Shown here piece by piece: positions 39,901-54,900 of a DNA stretch of 64,000 nt; the first letter of the stretch is position 1; each line of letters starts with the position of its first letter. Position numbers and translations under genes: made by a program. Origin of the DNA: Parelaphostrongylus tenuis (lineage: Eukaryota; Nematoda; Chromadorea; Rhabditida; Metastrongylidae); NCBI GenBank assembly GCA_019055375.1, contig JAHQIW010001543.1, forward strand, positions 58,280 through 122,279. Reading direction: 5' to 3'. The notes below the pieces were generated by a model. It searched no databases, was not told the DNA's origin, and worked only from the letters and a program-made list of their open reading frames with translations.

Positions 39901-42900
39901 AAATACCAGCCAACAAGCAATCGAGTGCGCAAACGCTCTGTGTTAGGTGAAAATTTCGCTTGACATAAAGTGTAAAACGTTCGCCTTGATAACCCTCTGT
40001 GAGGGAGCAGAGCTCCCGAGAGAAGTGACTATAAAAATATTGAAAGAAGACGGGTTCTGCCCGGCAGACGAGTCTGTAAGGATGAAACACTTGTATCGGG
40101 CTGTACAAGAGCCCTTACCAGACCACATGACAAGTTGGCTCAAATAATAATGAAAGAATCTATTGAAATTTGAGCGTGGTCTAAGAGAACACTCGAAATG
40201 AAAGTATAATATGTTTTTTTACTCATGTTTCTGGTAGCCTTCATACTACGTTTTACTAACCAGTAAAAAGTGGTTCACTCCAAACTTTACAGCGGAATTT
40301 TTGGTCCTATATAGTGGATTTTAGACTAGATTAGATTAGATTATTACTGCAGCGACATATGAAAACACATTTTTTAGCAAGAAGATTGCCCAGCTTCCTT
40401 GAAAGATTCCAATATTCTACGAACTGAATGGAATGCTGTCGCATTATGTGGAATGTGTTCATGATCCCTTTTCTTTTTCACTCGACAGAGCTTTTCCACT
40501 ATAAACTACTAATAATCATTTAATAGCTCAAAAACTGGAAACTTAGTGCTGCAGTTAATTTGTGAGGCGACCTTCACGCTAAGACTTGCTAAGAAAAAAA
40601 AAAGAAGTTCGGCTTAAGAGTGCATATGGTCCTAGTGAATAGACGTACTCTGCGTCGCGAACAAGGTCAATGGTTCAACCTCGCACTCGTGGCTCACCAA
40701 GCTTTCCATCCCTCCAGGGTCAGTTAATTGGTGCCAAACTTGCCTGGGAGAAAAATCAGCGCTGGGTCGATATATCGTGAAGCCACCACGAGTCATTTTA
40801 GGGAAGAGATATGCATTCAGTCACCTCAGAGCTCAAACGAAGCTAGAGATTGAAGACAAATGCATGGCGTTTCGCTTAGGGATTGATCGACGCCGAGAAC
40901 TCATCCTTCTGAGTCTTGCTCTTGGAATGAGTTGTTTCAATCGGACCGCCTTTTTCGGTACTATACAATGAAATTTGGACTCCAGGCATACTTCGTCTGA
41001 ATAATACTGAGAAGAATTCCATAAGCGGAGTTTTATTGGAAGGAATGCCCATGTCCTGCAATCTACAGTTCACTACGAAAGCTGCATAAATGGAAAGTTG
41101 ATGGCTCATTGCATGTGAGCATTACGTCGTCGTTTGACCATCTGCGTGACTTGCTCTCAACACAGGAAATGAATAATAAATATGAGTGGAATATGGATAA
41201 ATACAAATAAGAAGGCATCCAATTGTTTCAGTGAGCGTGCGAAATATGATGAATCCGCGGCATCGGTTTCCCATCAAAAATACGGCATTCGAAAAAAAAG
41301 CATTGGCATTGATGCCGTATTGCAGCTACTATACGGTATTCAAGTTGGAGTATAAGTGGATTAATAAAAAGTTTTCACCTATAAGACGATAGAACTCTAC
41401 AACTCTATAGAATTCCCAACTCCACAGTCCGCTAGCTAGAGTTCTCGCTATCGCTAAATGCATCGCAGTGCAATGTGCAGTGCATTTTCGATGAAACAAC
41501 TCATCCTTTATTATTGTTAGGGCAAGTTTCAACCAAAAATGGCTTTATTGAAGTCTCTTCTACCACAATTCCTCTTTTACTGACGATCACACTTCCCTTG
41601 GTGACATAGAAATCCAAATTTCATTGAAGACACTACCACGCTGCTATTGTGACGCCCTGCTCTCGCCGCTCGCAAGCAGGAAATTAGTGCGGTTCCCAAC
41701 GTGTTAATTCGCGGACGGCTGTTGCTCGACATTCGCAAATAGCGCGCGATTTTTGTTATTACTGAAGCTTTTCTTCTTCATTACAGAGAAACTTTCCGTT
41801 TCTTTATTCTCATACTCCATAATTTTCTCCACACGCTCATATACTTTGCGCATTTTGACTGTTACAAGCGAAGAGAACTACGAGTATGACACGTGATCTT
41901 CTTTTCGCTCCCACAACGCACTACGAAGGACTTCGCAAAACCAATTTTGGATTCAGGATCACCTAGATTTGGACTATCAAATGAGTATCAGCATTATTCT
42001 GAAGAAAAGACATCCACAGATCCTAGTGGTGCAAACAAAGCACACCGGGTGTGATATATAATTTTATTTTCGCTACCACAGCAAAACAAATAGCCCTTTC
42101 AAGAAGTTAAACACATTGTTGAAATTGTCGACATTTGAGGTTTTGAATAAACACTAAAATTCAATTAAAAAAAATAAGCTCTGAGCACCGAAAAATACCG
42201 CTAAAAGTCGTCGGCCGAAAAGGTTACTAGCCTTCCGCCCTTCCGCAATGGGTTAACAACCCACTTTTAACCTTATTGATATGTTGAACGTTAGGTTGGG
42301 CATAACTTACTTGGACTTTTGTTATAGCCCAGCTATAACGTTATCAGGATTAAAGGCAAAAACAATTCTTGAAGATCGAAGGGAGTTTTGCTGTTCCATA
42401 AAAGGGATTCTTTCAAGACATTTTCTGAGACAGAAGTAAATCCAGTGGCATTTAAGAACGATGGACAGAGCAGAACAGGTTTTTGAAACTTTGAAGCCAT
42501 CGATAGCAATATAGCTTTGTCACATTTCCGATCACCTATAGACATTCCATTTAAGATAGTACAACAAAGACGCAAGTTACGTAACGATGTTCACTGTGAT
42601 ATTTGCACCGAACGGATTACAACGCCTGAGGGATTCGCCATGCACTCGATTCCAATCGTAACATTGCTGAAGGTGATTGGACGCATATTTGACCCTTACA
42701 AAAGCTCTCATGGCCTACCGACGTATCAAATCAGTGCTACTATCATCCCTTATAAGTCTGCTATGAATTGACCGAACTGGAAAGAATGGAAAGCTAAATG
42801 AGCCTTAGGGGCATAGGATCGAACCATGAACCACGTGTGTAGCTTGACGCCTCTAACCACTGTGTGATTCACACCATTCACCAGACGGCGACAATAATAA

Positions 42901-45900
42901 GAGATATTGGAATTCCAAATAGGTGAAGCTTGCCCGACTATTCACAATCAATCTAGAAACCTAAGAAAAAGTTGATCTTAAATTGAAATATGTAAAAATA
43001 GCGACGCACTCTGCTGTGATCTTCAGCTTATTGAACAGCTCGACCACGATATACGCGTCCATGGCCGCGTATCGCTTTTGACTCGCACGTAGAGGACGGA
43101 TAGCCCAATTACTGCACTGAAAAAACACGTATAACAGTAGAAGTAGTCTTCTAGTATGGCAACGATCACGCTGTTCTGCTGCTACATACCCTTAACAGGA
43201 GCCACATGAATTATCACATGACCACCAAGTCATTATAACGGTAAAGCTCAAGAGAGCGATTAAATGAATTCAAAATGGCCTTAACAAACCTGTTCTGATT
43301 TATCAAGCTTTACACCAAGTAGATTCTCACTAAGTTCACTGAGCTTGAAATGTACAGTCTGGTCGGAATCACTCGTGTCTTGGGCGTCATCACCGCCATC
43401 ATTATCGTCGATAAAGCCTACAAAAAAAAAATGGAAGGTTCGTCTCGCAGAAAGCGACTTAGTAAAACTTTTAACTAAGAAGAAAGCAGTTTGCTGAAAC
43501 ATAAATACAAGTAAGCAAAACGAAAAAAAAGAGAATTCAACACTCACTTTTGTTCTCGAAAAAGCGACGGTCCACTTCGAGAAGCTGAAAGTGCGACAAT
43601 TCGAATAAACTGATAGAGAAAAAATACGATTCAAAGAAGAGCGAATTGAGTTGTCCGTCTTGTCTCTATCTCACGGAAGCTACTATCATTCTCGCGTTAT
43701 ATTCCCATCAAGAAGACTGTTTCCAAGTCACAATACTATGGGAAAAGCATACTATGCAATAAGGGTGTGTATCGTGCAGTGGTTAGAGGTACCCTGCGAC
43801 ACACCGTGATCGATGGTTCGATCCAGCACCCATAGTTACCTAGCCCTCCGTCCCTCCGAGGTCGGCGAGTTGTTACCACACTTGTCTGGGAGGATAGAAG
43901 CATTGACGTGATCTACTGGTAAACCAGTGAGGGTCATTGTAAAGGCCAGATATGCATTAGATCACCTCTAACGACGCTGATGAAGTAAAATGCATGGCGA
44001 ACTCGCCGATTGCTCAACGACGAGAGGTTTCAGAGATTTATGCTGGCAGGAAGCTCTAAAAACATAAACACCCGAGATATGAGCGACTTAACTCACGTTA
44101 GTTACTAAGAGCTTCAAACAGACAACGTTAGACATTTCATCTAGAACATAGCGCAGTGGATGAGTTGATGGACTAGCAAACAGAGCCCGAAGATCATTCG
44201 TAAGATCAAATCCTAAGAAAACCCCGTTCATACACTGAAAATTCATTAGATATTTCTCTTCACAAAACTATTACTACATAGAATACTCACCGATTTTCAT
44301 GGACGAGTTACAAAGCAATGCTCGGAGAAATAATAGCCAATGATTTTCATCCATTTCTTTTTCTAGTAAACAAAAATCGACTAAATAAACAGCATCCGCG
44401 AGGGCGATTTGCAACAGAGCGATGCTGAAATGAGAACGCATGACAAATTTGTTAAACCAACGCAAACTGAAAGAAAACTTTCACTTATGATTTAGCTGAT
44501 ACCATGAAATTGATTCGCCTGGTTAACATTTCGGCGTCTTCGTCTCCTTCAGAGGACGAGCGACTGCGAGCGATCGGCTCAAATCGTCGGCTTTAAAGAG
44601 AATGTCGAAAAGTTAGCCGAATAAATTCTATTCATCAACTTCGTGGTATTAGCTAAATGTAGAAGAAATCATTGATAAATGGTCATGTCGAGGTAAGGAA
44701 AGTTAGTTTTCGGAATACAAATCCAAAAATTGGGACCAGGTAGTCGAGTGGCTAATGATACTCGGCGCGCCTCGACGCTAGGCTAATCCTTCATCCACTC
44801 TCCGACAATCAGTAACGAACGCTCTACGGCACGCCCCAGCCTGGCTGTCATAGAGAGTAGAAGGAAGTGTGCTTTACCAGTTGTCTATGACGCAATGAGT
44901 GAAGGAGATCAATTATCGCCGAAGCGCTGAACTTGAGAGACGAACTGAATTTCAGAGGCAGTGGGACCTGGCACAGCATTAAGTCTTCTCATGAGTTTTG
45001 GAACTTGAGCAGTAAACACCAATTTTATTAACCAAAAGTAATCAAAATCGGTCAACAACTAACTTCAAATTTAACGCCTCAGCCAATCAATTTCTGCCAT
45101 CTCTCACGCAACAAATGTTTCGAGCGCCTGGGCCGCTGTAATCGAGCCCTATCACGTCGGCGTCGTCGAAATTTCATTCTAGAAAAAAAAAGCAAGGCTG
45201 TAGGTCGTCAAATTAAAAATACGAGTTTGAACGGGCTGAGCTGGGAAATGCTGGATCATCCGCCATACAATCCTGACTTGTCGCCATCTAACTATCACCT
45301 CTTCCGGTCGCTGTAGTACTTCCTGAGCATGAAGATGTTCCAAAACATAACATTTGTGTCGGGAATTGACAATTTTCCTCGAGTCCAAGGATGACGAGTT
45401 CCATTAACACGGAATTGATTTGTTGCCTGAGAGAAACAGAAATGGTTCAGGCTAAGGACGCATACTTTGAGGCATGTTCTTAAGCAATTTTGAAAAACCT
45501 CTTAGGGATAAATTTGGTGTTTATTGTTCCAGTGCCGAAGCTTTTGAGAAAATCTAGCAGAAAACTGTGATATGGGTGAAAAAAGTGAATACTGAACTGA
45601 TTCAAAACTTAAATTCAACCTTTCGCATGGCGCTATGTACTGCGGCTTCCATTCAGAATCTATACCAATTTGAGGCTCATTGTCAAACTTGTCGATCAAA
45701 GCCCGGAGTTGGGTCCAGGTCTTGACGGTAAGAATCGGAAAACCAGGAAGCAATTCCATCGCTTCCTCCTCTTCAACTTCCGCTGCACGCATTTCCATTC
45801 TAAAATAAATTCCGATATATAGCCTATAAAAAACATTTCAATGCCACCTCTCTTGAAGCAGTATAGCGATGCATTCAAAACAATCATATTTTCAGAGATG

Positions 45901-48900
45901 CTAGCGATAGTAAAACTCCGGACCCCAGACGCGAGTTGCCCGTATGCTACCCATAGTAGGGGTGGTAGCAGAGCGGTGGCTTCGTTGGTGTAGCGGTGAT
46001 GCGCGTCACTGCATGGATAACACCACAGTTCAACTCCCGCCGGGGTCGGAAGTTTTGCATGTCAATCAGTATCCTTGAATATCAGCTACAATTTTGTAGC
46101 TGCAAAATCCTATTGTTTTGCTATACCAACAGTAAGCAGAACTACTCAACTGAAACATAACAAACCTTTGTATGTTCCGCTCTGCGTTAACCAGTGCATC
46201 CGGTGTCATCTGAATGTAGTCCACGAGACGACGAGGCAAGCGTGATGGACTGATTTTACAGTATACTGCCCATCGAACGGCATCCTCACTTAATCATTAT
46301 CGAAACCGAACGCTAACAATCAAAATAACCCTTCCAGGACCAAGTCTTTCAAGCAGGGATCTCCGAGATTTTAGAACTACACTTGAGTTTCAGAAAGGTT
46401 TTCATAGGAGGCTCTAAGAACTGAAAAATCACATTTCACCCTCAGTGTTTCCTTCACACGTAAAAGATAGATGTAAGTCGAAAATCGTATGAGCGTGTAG
46501 AGGAATTGTTTTGTACCACATTATCAAGAACGTCTGGAAGTATTTGAAACGAAGAAGAAGTTTCGACATAACGAAAAAAGCCCTCCCTCGAATCGCAAAA
46601 TGATTGAGGAAAAAATGTTCTTTAACACCCGCGAAAAATTCGAATTTTATGCACACAGTATCGCCCTTTGTCAAATTTATGAGAATATCTCAGGAATGTT
46701 CCCATAAGTCCATAGCTCTACTGCTTCGAGCGGGACCGAGTTCACCATGAGCTGAAGGAAAAGTATCGCTCCGTTGATTCGGCGAATGCGCGCGAGTGTT
46801 CATAGAGACGATGCCAAACTTCACACCTCAAAGAAGAGTAAGAAGAGTTTGATGAACTGGAGGAAGCCAAGCTCTTGCTGCATCCAGGCTATGGTTCCAG
46901 ATGATGCGACGTCCGATTATGGTCTTTTCCGCTCAGTGTAACATTTCCTGCTTGGACGCCGATTCAAGACAATTGCTCAGGTAGTAGAGCATGGCTTTTT
47001 GATTTAAAGCCTATGGAATGGTAATTCGAGCAGATCCCGAAGCTTGCAGGCTCGTTAGCAGAAGATTGTGGATAATGATGGTCTTTATTTTGAACAATAA
47101 CTATAGCTGCTTCAATTGAACTTAAGAATAAACTTTGAATTTTCAACGAGTGTTGAGGAAATTTTCTGTCAACCTAATGATAATAATTTCTCGTCAACCC
47201 GAGAGGGCGTGATCTTCGCTACTTTTTTTGAAAATTTTTCTCCGTTTCGGAGAAACCTCTGTTTTGCATAATTGCAGTGAAAGCTTTCTATGAATATCAA
47301 ATCTATTTCCTATTACTTTCTATTTTTATTACTATTCTATTTTCCATTTTTCTATTGCGCTTTGAAATTCAAGCAACGGGCAAACTACTTTGAGTGCAAA
47401 ACATAAACTTTTTCTCGCTCTCACAGCGCTCTACGAGAACACTTTAGAACACAAACTCAGATTCAGAGTTATCAAGAGTTCTACTGGATTAATAGTAGAT
47501 TATTACCAAGTATCTGTTCGTCAGTCAATCACAGAAACCAGCCGTGAAACGGATGCATGCCAAGAGTGAGAGCTATCCTTCCGTCGTTAGTTCTACAGCG
47601 CAGTAAAAGGACCTTTTTTGAAACAAAACTCATTATTAGAATTTCCGTCTTTCAATACATCGACGAACTACTCAAAATGGGGTAAGTAAACGTTGTTCAG
47701 TGAAAAAGATTGGCGAACATGAGAGAAAACACATTATAAATTGCGGAGGCAAAACGTGATTTCTTCTTTGTTGCTAAAGCGTACTGAGGAACCCTTTCCA
47801 AAGTCAATCGTCAGACTTTAGAATCAGAATTTGTTTTAGCTATCGAATAACTACTGAAAGTCTAGTGAAATCTCAGTGCAACCAGAAAACTACGGAGAGC
47901 TCAGTGGCCTTTTCTGGTATACCTGATCCTGAAAGAGTTAAGGAGAAAAACAATATAATTAAGAGAAGAAAATTACGATTACTGAACATACAAGCTAGAT
48001 TGTCCAACCAGAAAGTTGATAAAATACATCTTTAGCCGCTCGTCTTCCAATCTCAAAGCTTCCTGAATCATCAAAAATCACACTTACATTAATTTTTAAT
48101 CAGTAAAAAAATTGGCCAGGCAGCCAGTTTGAGCGCTTAAACTATATGAATCTGAAAAAAATTCAATCATGAACATCCATTTTGAATAGAAATTACTTGT
48201 GGCCGTTGAAACGATGAATATCCCACTGCGGAAAAGAGCTCAGCGCTCGGATTTTGAAAGCATCACTTCAGCATCGAAGTAATAGGAAAATAACTTGGAA
48301 CGCTCCGGACCATATCAAAGGAGAGTATCATTGAAGCGAGATATCTACGTGCATAGAAATCAGTCTACATTTCATTTCCCATGGGATCCCACCGAGGTGG
48401 GCCCACAAAGTTCGTTTGAGACTAACGTCAGGGAAGAAAGATACTTTTCGGTTATAAGGGAACAGATGAAAAACAGAACTCACTCGCTAAAGAGGAACTT
48501 TCATAGGAGTGTTAGTAATGACTCGAAATCTGAGATTTTGGCTACAGCCTACGTCGCTGATTTTTCAAAACATCCTTTTCTAATGCTTTAAAATTCACAC
48601 AATTTCTCGCCGGACAGAGCTCTTTCTTTGGACTGCAGAGAAACGGTCTCTCAGGATAGAAGCACAGCATCGGAATCAGCAGCAATTACGCTATCGAATA
48701 ATTAGTGATAGTCCCAAGAAAAAGCTCTATCAAGCGAGAAATATGCACGTCTGTAACGTAAGGGATTTGCTCCAGTAACAACGTCATAAAAGGCCTTTTC
48801 AAACCCAGCGACGCTAGGCCTGTAACCAGAAATCTAAGCTTTGAATGACTCCTGACATTCCCATGAAAAGTTCCTGCCTAGCGAATGAGGTCGGTTGACC

Positions 48901-51900
48901 TTTGCGCCCATGTAACCGAAAAATCCGACAAAAGTGATTGTAGGCCAGAAAAAGGTAGCTTCTAATGGGCAAAATTCAGGCCACCATTCATTTGCATGTG
49001 GTCACTAAAAGCGCTTATACGCTCTAGCATATGGAAATTTGTGTAATCCTTCGAAAACGACTACACCAAGACTTTCTTTCAGGATCTTCCACTCTGAGTA
49101 AAGCAACATCCATCCGTCTTGGTCGAGAGTGGAGATATATAAAGAGGAACAATACGGAAAATGCGACAGTGCCGTCCTAATTCACCTCTAATATATGATA
49201 GAGTCCGACAGTTGGCATTGCAGTTGAATCTTTTGATGCTCCCTTTTTACATGTTGCGGTGATTTCATCATTCCATTCAAATACTTCATTTGTATTTTCC
49301 ATCCGTTATTTATGTGGTTGAGGACACATGGAGACTTGCCTGGGGCTTGAGATGAGGATCCATTGCCTTCTTTCTTCAAACAAATGTTAGGAGCCTGTCA
49401 AGGGCTCTTGTTCTTCTTGTAACCCATAACAGCCTTGCGAGGGCTTTCCAATATGTTCACACAAGCAATCGGCGGCTCATATTGAACCAAAAGTGGCCTC
49501 TCGCCTAGAATTCTTCCACAAAAACAACGATCAGTGTACCAATTGCGACTCCTGAGTCAAACGATTAACTGCAGGTGATATGACAGGTCGAATGATGCAT
49601 TACGACTATCAATAAACCTTTATGAAAGGTTAAGAAAGACTAACTCCTCAATAATGTAACAGGAATTAGTCGGGTAGAACAGGAGAATGGGAGCACACTG
49701 CGATCTCGGTGGTGTCATTGTGGTAGCACGCGCCCATGGTTTGGGTTAAACGTGAATTCAAGTGCCGCATGGAGTCCGAAGTTTTGCATATTATTCAGCA
49801 CTTTTGGACATATAAACTTCTTTTCATCATTTCATCACTTTATCTGACCTACCTTCCATTTCTCTTGCTTTCTACTGAGGGGCCCCATTATTCTACCATT
49901 CGGATTGTCTAGCCGCATTCATCGCTTACTTCCTGTTACATACGGTTGACTTCCGCGGACCCAAGCTGATCGTGACTACGGTACTCTGTCGCAAAGCCGC
50001 ACGCGAATTAATCCAAAACTTAGTTGCGCCTCCTTGTAACGAAAAGTAGGCTGTAGCCCGCGATTAACCGGGTAGAGGAGATGGAGTAGTTTTCCACGCT
50101 GATAAACACGCCTAGCGTGGGTCCGCGGAAGTCAACCGGTTAGGGATTTCATCTTCTTGACGAATGTGCGTAGAGTACTCGCAGAGAAAGTCTCTTGCGT
50201 TCTCGAGGATAAGCAGGTGACAGTATCCCGCGTAGCGTTAGCTGACTGACCGCCGCAAAATATTGAGGGGTGAAGGGGGGAGGTGAGGGGGGACCAACCC
50301 TCGCGAGCAAGCAATTATTACCATTCGGTCACAACACCTTGTTTGAATTAAGTTCTGCATGTAAGATGTCGAATAAACAACGTACGCTCACGTGCCCGAA
50401 GTAGGCGTCATCGCTAAGTTCTCGAGTAACGAACCTAAATATATCGATTTAAAAACCTCACAAGCATAAACGCAGTCGCAAACCTTGATTGTACTTTGAA
50501 GCGAAGTTCGCCTTCTTTTCGTGCACGAAAACAGCTTTGGCGCAACCTTGTCAATTGGTAACACCAACTCGGTAGCAAGCTTGTAGATCATTTTCTCTAT
50601 CGTCTTCCCTTGGAAATGGAGAGATCTCACTTTTGAAGTGAAAAGGCAACAAAAGATTCAAATCTTTACTTAAGTACCTGTAAAACGTTCATACTTTAGA
50701 GTCATTACTTCGTCATCTTTGAAACTCCTCAAACGATTTATCACTTCGCTCTCGCTTAGACCAACAAAACCGTCCAAATAAGTGACAAGTTCTGTCTTAA
50801 ACGAAATAGATTTTGCAAATATCACTGAAAAAAACAGAACTGAATGCAAAATCAATTGAGACTCTAGAAAAATGTTGTGACGAAGCTTATAGAGATCGCT
50901 TGAATAGAGATCGCGTCATTACTACAATAACAAACGCTATAAAAAAAGGGAAAGGCTCTCGACGTTGATACAACTCTGAGGGACGCGCCATGCATTCGAC
51001 TCCATTCGTAGCATTGCTTGAGGTGATTAGATGCACATTTGTTCTTGAGAAGAACTTCCGGTGACTTATCAAAGTAACAGACAGTGCTGCTATCTTCTCA
51101 GGCAAGTCTGGTATCGATTCACCGACCCCGGTGGGGTGGAAGGCTTGGTGAGCCCTAAGTGAGGAATCGAGCTAACGTCCATCGATTGATTCAACTAATT
51201 TCAATTGAATACGATTGATTCGTGTGTTTTGCAGAGCACCTCTAACCGCTGCGCCACACCTGTTCAAACACTACATAGGCTCAAGATATTGCCTGAGATA
51301 CTAAACAATATGATAGCTTCGACGCCTAAAATGAAGCTTTGCAGTGAAAGAATTTTCAAGGAAATATTGTGAATCTGAGTGCCAAAGACTCTGCGCAATA
51401 CCTCGCCTTTTCTCGAAACATCGATATCCATTTTATAACCCCTAAAGGAACGCTGCAGAAATAGATGCGCACAAAGCGAATTAGCGCGATTTTCGTTATT
51501 CATTGTGGGGTTTTTTTTCTCCGTTTCTCAAAAACTCTAGATTTCTTCTAGTAATTTGATAGAACACAGATTTTCTCTACTCGGCCATATGCTTATTATT
51601 CAGATGTATGTCGTGCATAGAGGAAAACGCTGGTTTCTACGCAATCACACTAAATTTGGCAATCAATCGTGTTGAATTCACAAGGATATCAAAGAAAAAT
51701 GATTAGTTTTGATCTTTCCCTAAGTCTGTACACAAGAGCCAAGAGTCATCATAATCAGTAGAACTTAGAGAACAACGAGTTATTAGCCAAAAATGAACGA
51801 TGCATGTTGCGATCGACACAGCACCGACTGCGACACTCACTATTCTTTTAGCTGTAGCAACGCAATAGAAAGTCTTTTCAGAAAACCAAGCATATCGCTG

Positions 51901-54900
51901 AAATCGTTGAGATTTCTGCTATCGAATAGCTACTGAATGCCTGGATGAAAAGCTGTTTTCAGCAAAAGCTGCTTGAGTGTGAAACAAAAATTCATTTTTT
52001 TGCTGTTACAGCAAGATACGGAAAACATCTGCAAAATTGGAATCTCGGAGATTTAAGCTTTCGAATGATTACCAAATGTCTGCGTGAAAACTTTTATCCA
52101 GCGAGAAAGGCCTTCAAACATTCATGTATCATATTTAATACACGTGGCCCTTAGAGGTCGATACCGACCACCAGTTGACGTTGGCGTGAACAACCAATCC
52201 TTATCCTCTGAAGACTTCTACACGACGTTGCTGACAAAGCTAACGCCTCGTCGTCTTCGTCTTCTTTAGGGCCAACTGGTCCAAGCCGATGGTCGACGCT
52301 CAGGCGGTCGTCTGTGGTGGTTCCTTATGGTCGTGTTGTCAGTACCATTGAACGATCGAGAACAACGATTGAGCATGGGCGGAGTAGTGCCGAGTGAGGC
52401 TCTCATCTGAGCAGTTGCTCAGGTAGAGAAATTCCGACTCGACACAAGAAGAACGACTACAAGGACGACCAGATGTACGTCCAATACAATTCCAAAACAC
52501 GCGTTAAGCTGAAAAATCTTCAAAGAATAGCAAAATGAGCGCAGAACTACTTGAAGCTTCGGAAGAGTTTCGCCAGCCTTACAATGATATTTGACGCTTT
52601 GCCGACAGCAAGCACGTTTCGATGCACGACTTTTAACGGCCTTTTTCGCTGGATAGAGCCTTTATATTATAATTTTAGTGATAATCAAAAAGCTTAGACC
52701 TCGGCGACCTCACAACTGTGCTTGGCTTCTAACTGGCTCCCGGTGCGCTGTAGCAGAGGGTGCTTTGTTTGCACCGCTGAGATCTGTGGACGACTTTTAT
52801 AGCCTCTATTGATATATAGGAGGCCGTGACCGAGTGGTTGTGACGCTCGTCGCGGAGCTGATCCCCCCTGCTCTCCAGCATCAACAACGAACGCTCTAGG
52901 GAACGCCACAGCCTGGCTATCCTCAAGATTGCAACGAAACGTGCTCGACCAGTATTCTATTACATTCAAAAAGACGATAACGAATTGGATGTTAGACATA
53001 TTGGAAATCGCCCAGTGAAAAAAAAATGTGAGACGGACTGAATAGAGGAAAAGTAGAAAATTTTGACACTTTTTCGACAGCACAGATTCCGAAGCTTATA
53101 TTGGTTTTGAGAAGGTCTATGTATGCCCTTGGTAAGCGAAAATAAGACTACGGTTTCATACTGAGTTTGCTCTCACACATAAGATATATGCATATATACA
53201 TGTGCATTTACATGTATATGTGTACATATACATATATATGCCACACGCACACCAGGGTATCACGCCAGGATATCGAAAATAAGGTGGACCGGACACGCGA
53301 TGTGCTTCAACGACAACCGATGGACGAGAGCTGCACCGACTGGATTCCTCGGACATCAAACGCTTTACAGGAAGACCACCGACCCGTTGGTCCTATTTCT
53401 TCACGAAAGCCATAGAAGAAAGATATGATGCTCAGCGAATCCCTAGAGCGAGAAGGACCCACTGGGCTACTCTTCCACGCGATAGGGAAAATGGAAGAGT
53501 GGCAGGTACCCACTCGAGTCACTCGACGATGAACGGGTCGACAGGTGATACAGGAGGTACATATATATGCATAGAAAGTATACCAACGTGTAGAGAAGAG
53601 TATGGAGTATCAAAGTTCCACGAAACCCCCAAAGTTTTCTTCAAAATGAAGAAATGAATCCTCATTAAATAACGAAATTCGAGCTGCTTGTGATAATCGA
53701 TCGACAGCCCTCGAGAAAAGTTCAAACAAATAAAAGCGACAAAACTAAACTAAGAAAACTCGACGAGTTGAGGAAAACTGTAAAGTCAGAAAAGGAAAAT
53801 TACCTGTATCTGTTTGTCGCTCCCTATATACTTCACGACGGCATTTAATTTGTCCTGTAAGATACATGGAATGACGAACTCATGAAGGCCATAGTCGTGA
53901 TGAAGTTCGAATTCCTCAGCCACATCCATTGCCTCTTTAAACATATGCCGACCGATCATCGACTGGAAGAAAGCACTTAGAAAATAATCATAACATCAAT
54001 TCCCTAATGAAGAATGACTTTCAAAGTAAATAGCAAAAATATGCAGCGTCACTCATTGAGGATTTTCATCCCAGACTTCACCATACATTGACTTCCTCCT
54101 TAAGTAATGGCAGTATTTCACGTTTGTCCAAGCAAAAAAGTTCCTTGAATAGCTTCAAATAACCGGTGTGTTTAGCAGTAGCGACACGAAATGCCTCCAT
54201 CTGTGAACTATTTTCAATTTAAAACAGCAATAGAAGGAAATCTATAAAGGTTTCCAATGTTAATGCAACAAACCAACCTGAAGTTCCTTGGTGACGCACT
54301 TCTCGAAGATCTCAGTAGGGTTTGCTTGCTTGAGCAACCAACTTCGAAGAGAATTGGCAGTTAACCCTAGAATAAGTAATAATGAGATGGACTTTTTCGG
54401 TACTGGGTGGTTATATGGGGACAAATGAAAAACCGACCTCAATTACTGGAGAGGAACTTTTCATAGGAGCTTTAGTCACTAATCGGAAGCTGAGGTTTTC
54501 GAAGTTTTCTCCTTTTTATGACGCTGCTGCAGGAGGATATTTCTTGCGTTACAGACGCGCCCAATTCTCGTCGAACAGAGCTCTTTTCTGGGAGGGAGGG
54601 AGGGGGGAGGGGCTGGCTAGAATTCTCACCTTTCGAATGGTTACTAACACTCCTATGAAAAATTCCTCTCCAGCGAATGGAGTCGGTCTTCCACTTATCC
54701 CCTTAAACCCACAAAGTGCCCTTTTCTTCAAAACTGTGTCAACGATAAATTCTTTCTAGTCAAGACCCAGTTCAGTACTTTACAGCCGGACGTTGACACA
54801 ACATCAATGTCTCGGAACCGCTCTTCGTTAATCTTCGATAGAATAATTTGTAATCTTTTTAATTTGATTAACCTTAGACGAACTCGGTATCAAAACCCTC

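Larger units (their letters stand above)
39690..40215. mobile_element. Retrozyme-like inverted pair with partial tandem, in a mut-7 intron
   Basis: The left copy (minus) and right copy (plus) each carry a hammerhead core. The right copy is bounded by a direct repeat: the block gatctattgaa...cgagcgtggtct occurs near 39840 and again near 40154, a period of about 314 bp, close to the 318-bp unit at 57.2 kb. Confidence 0.7.

Noticed and set aside
42333..42575. 80-codon minus-strand frame as an extra mut-7 exon
   Set aside because: Located where an exon is missing, but its phase does not fit, no donor is visible, and it shows no Mut7-C motif.
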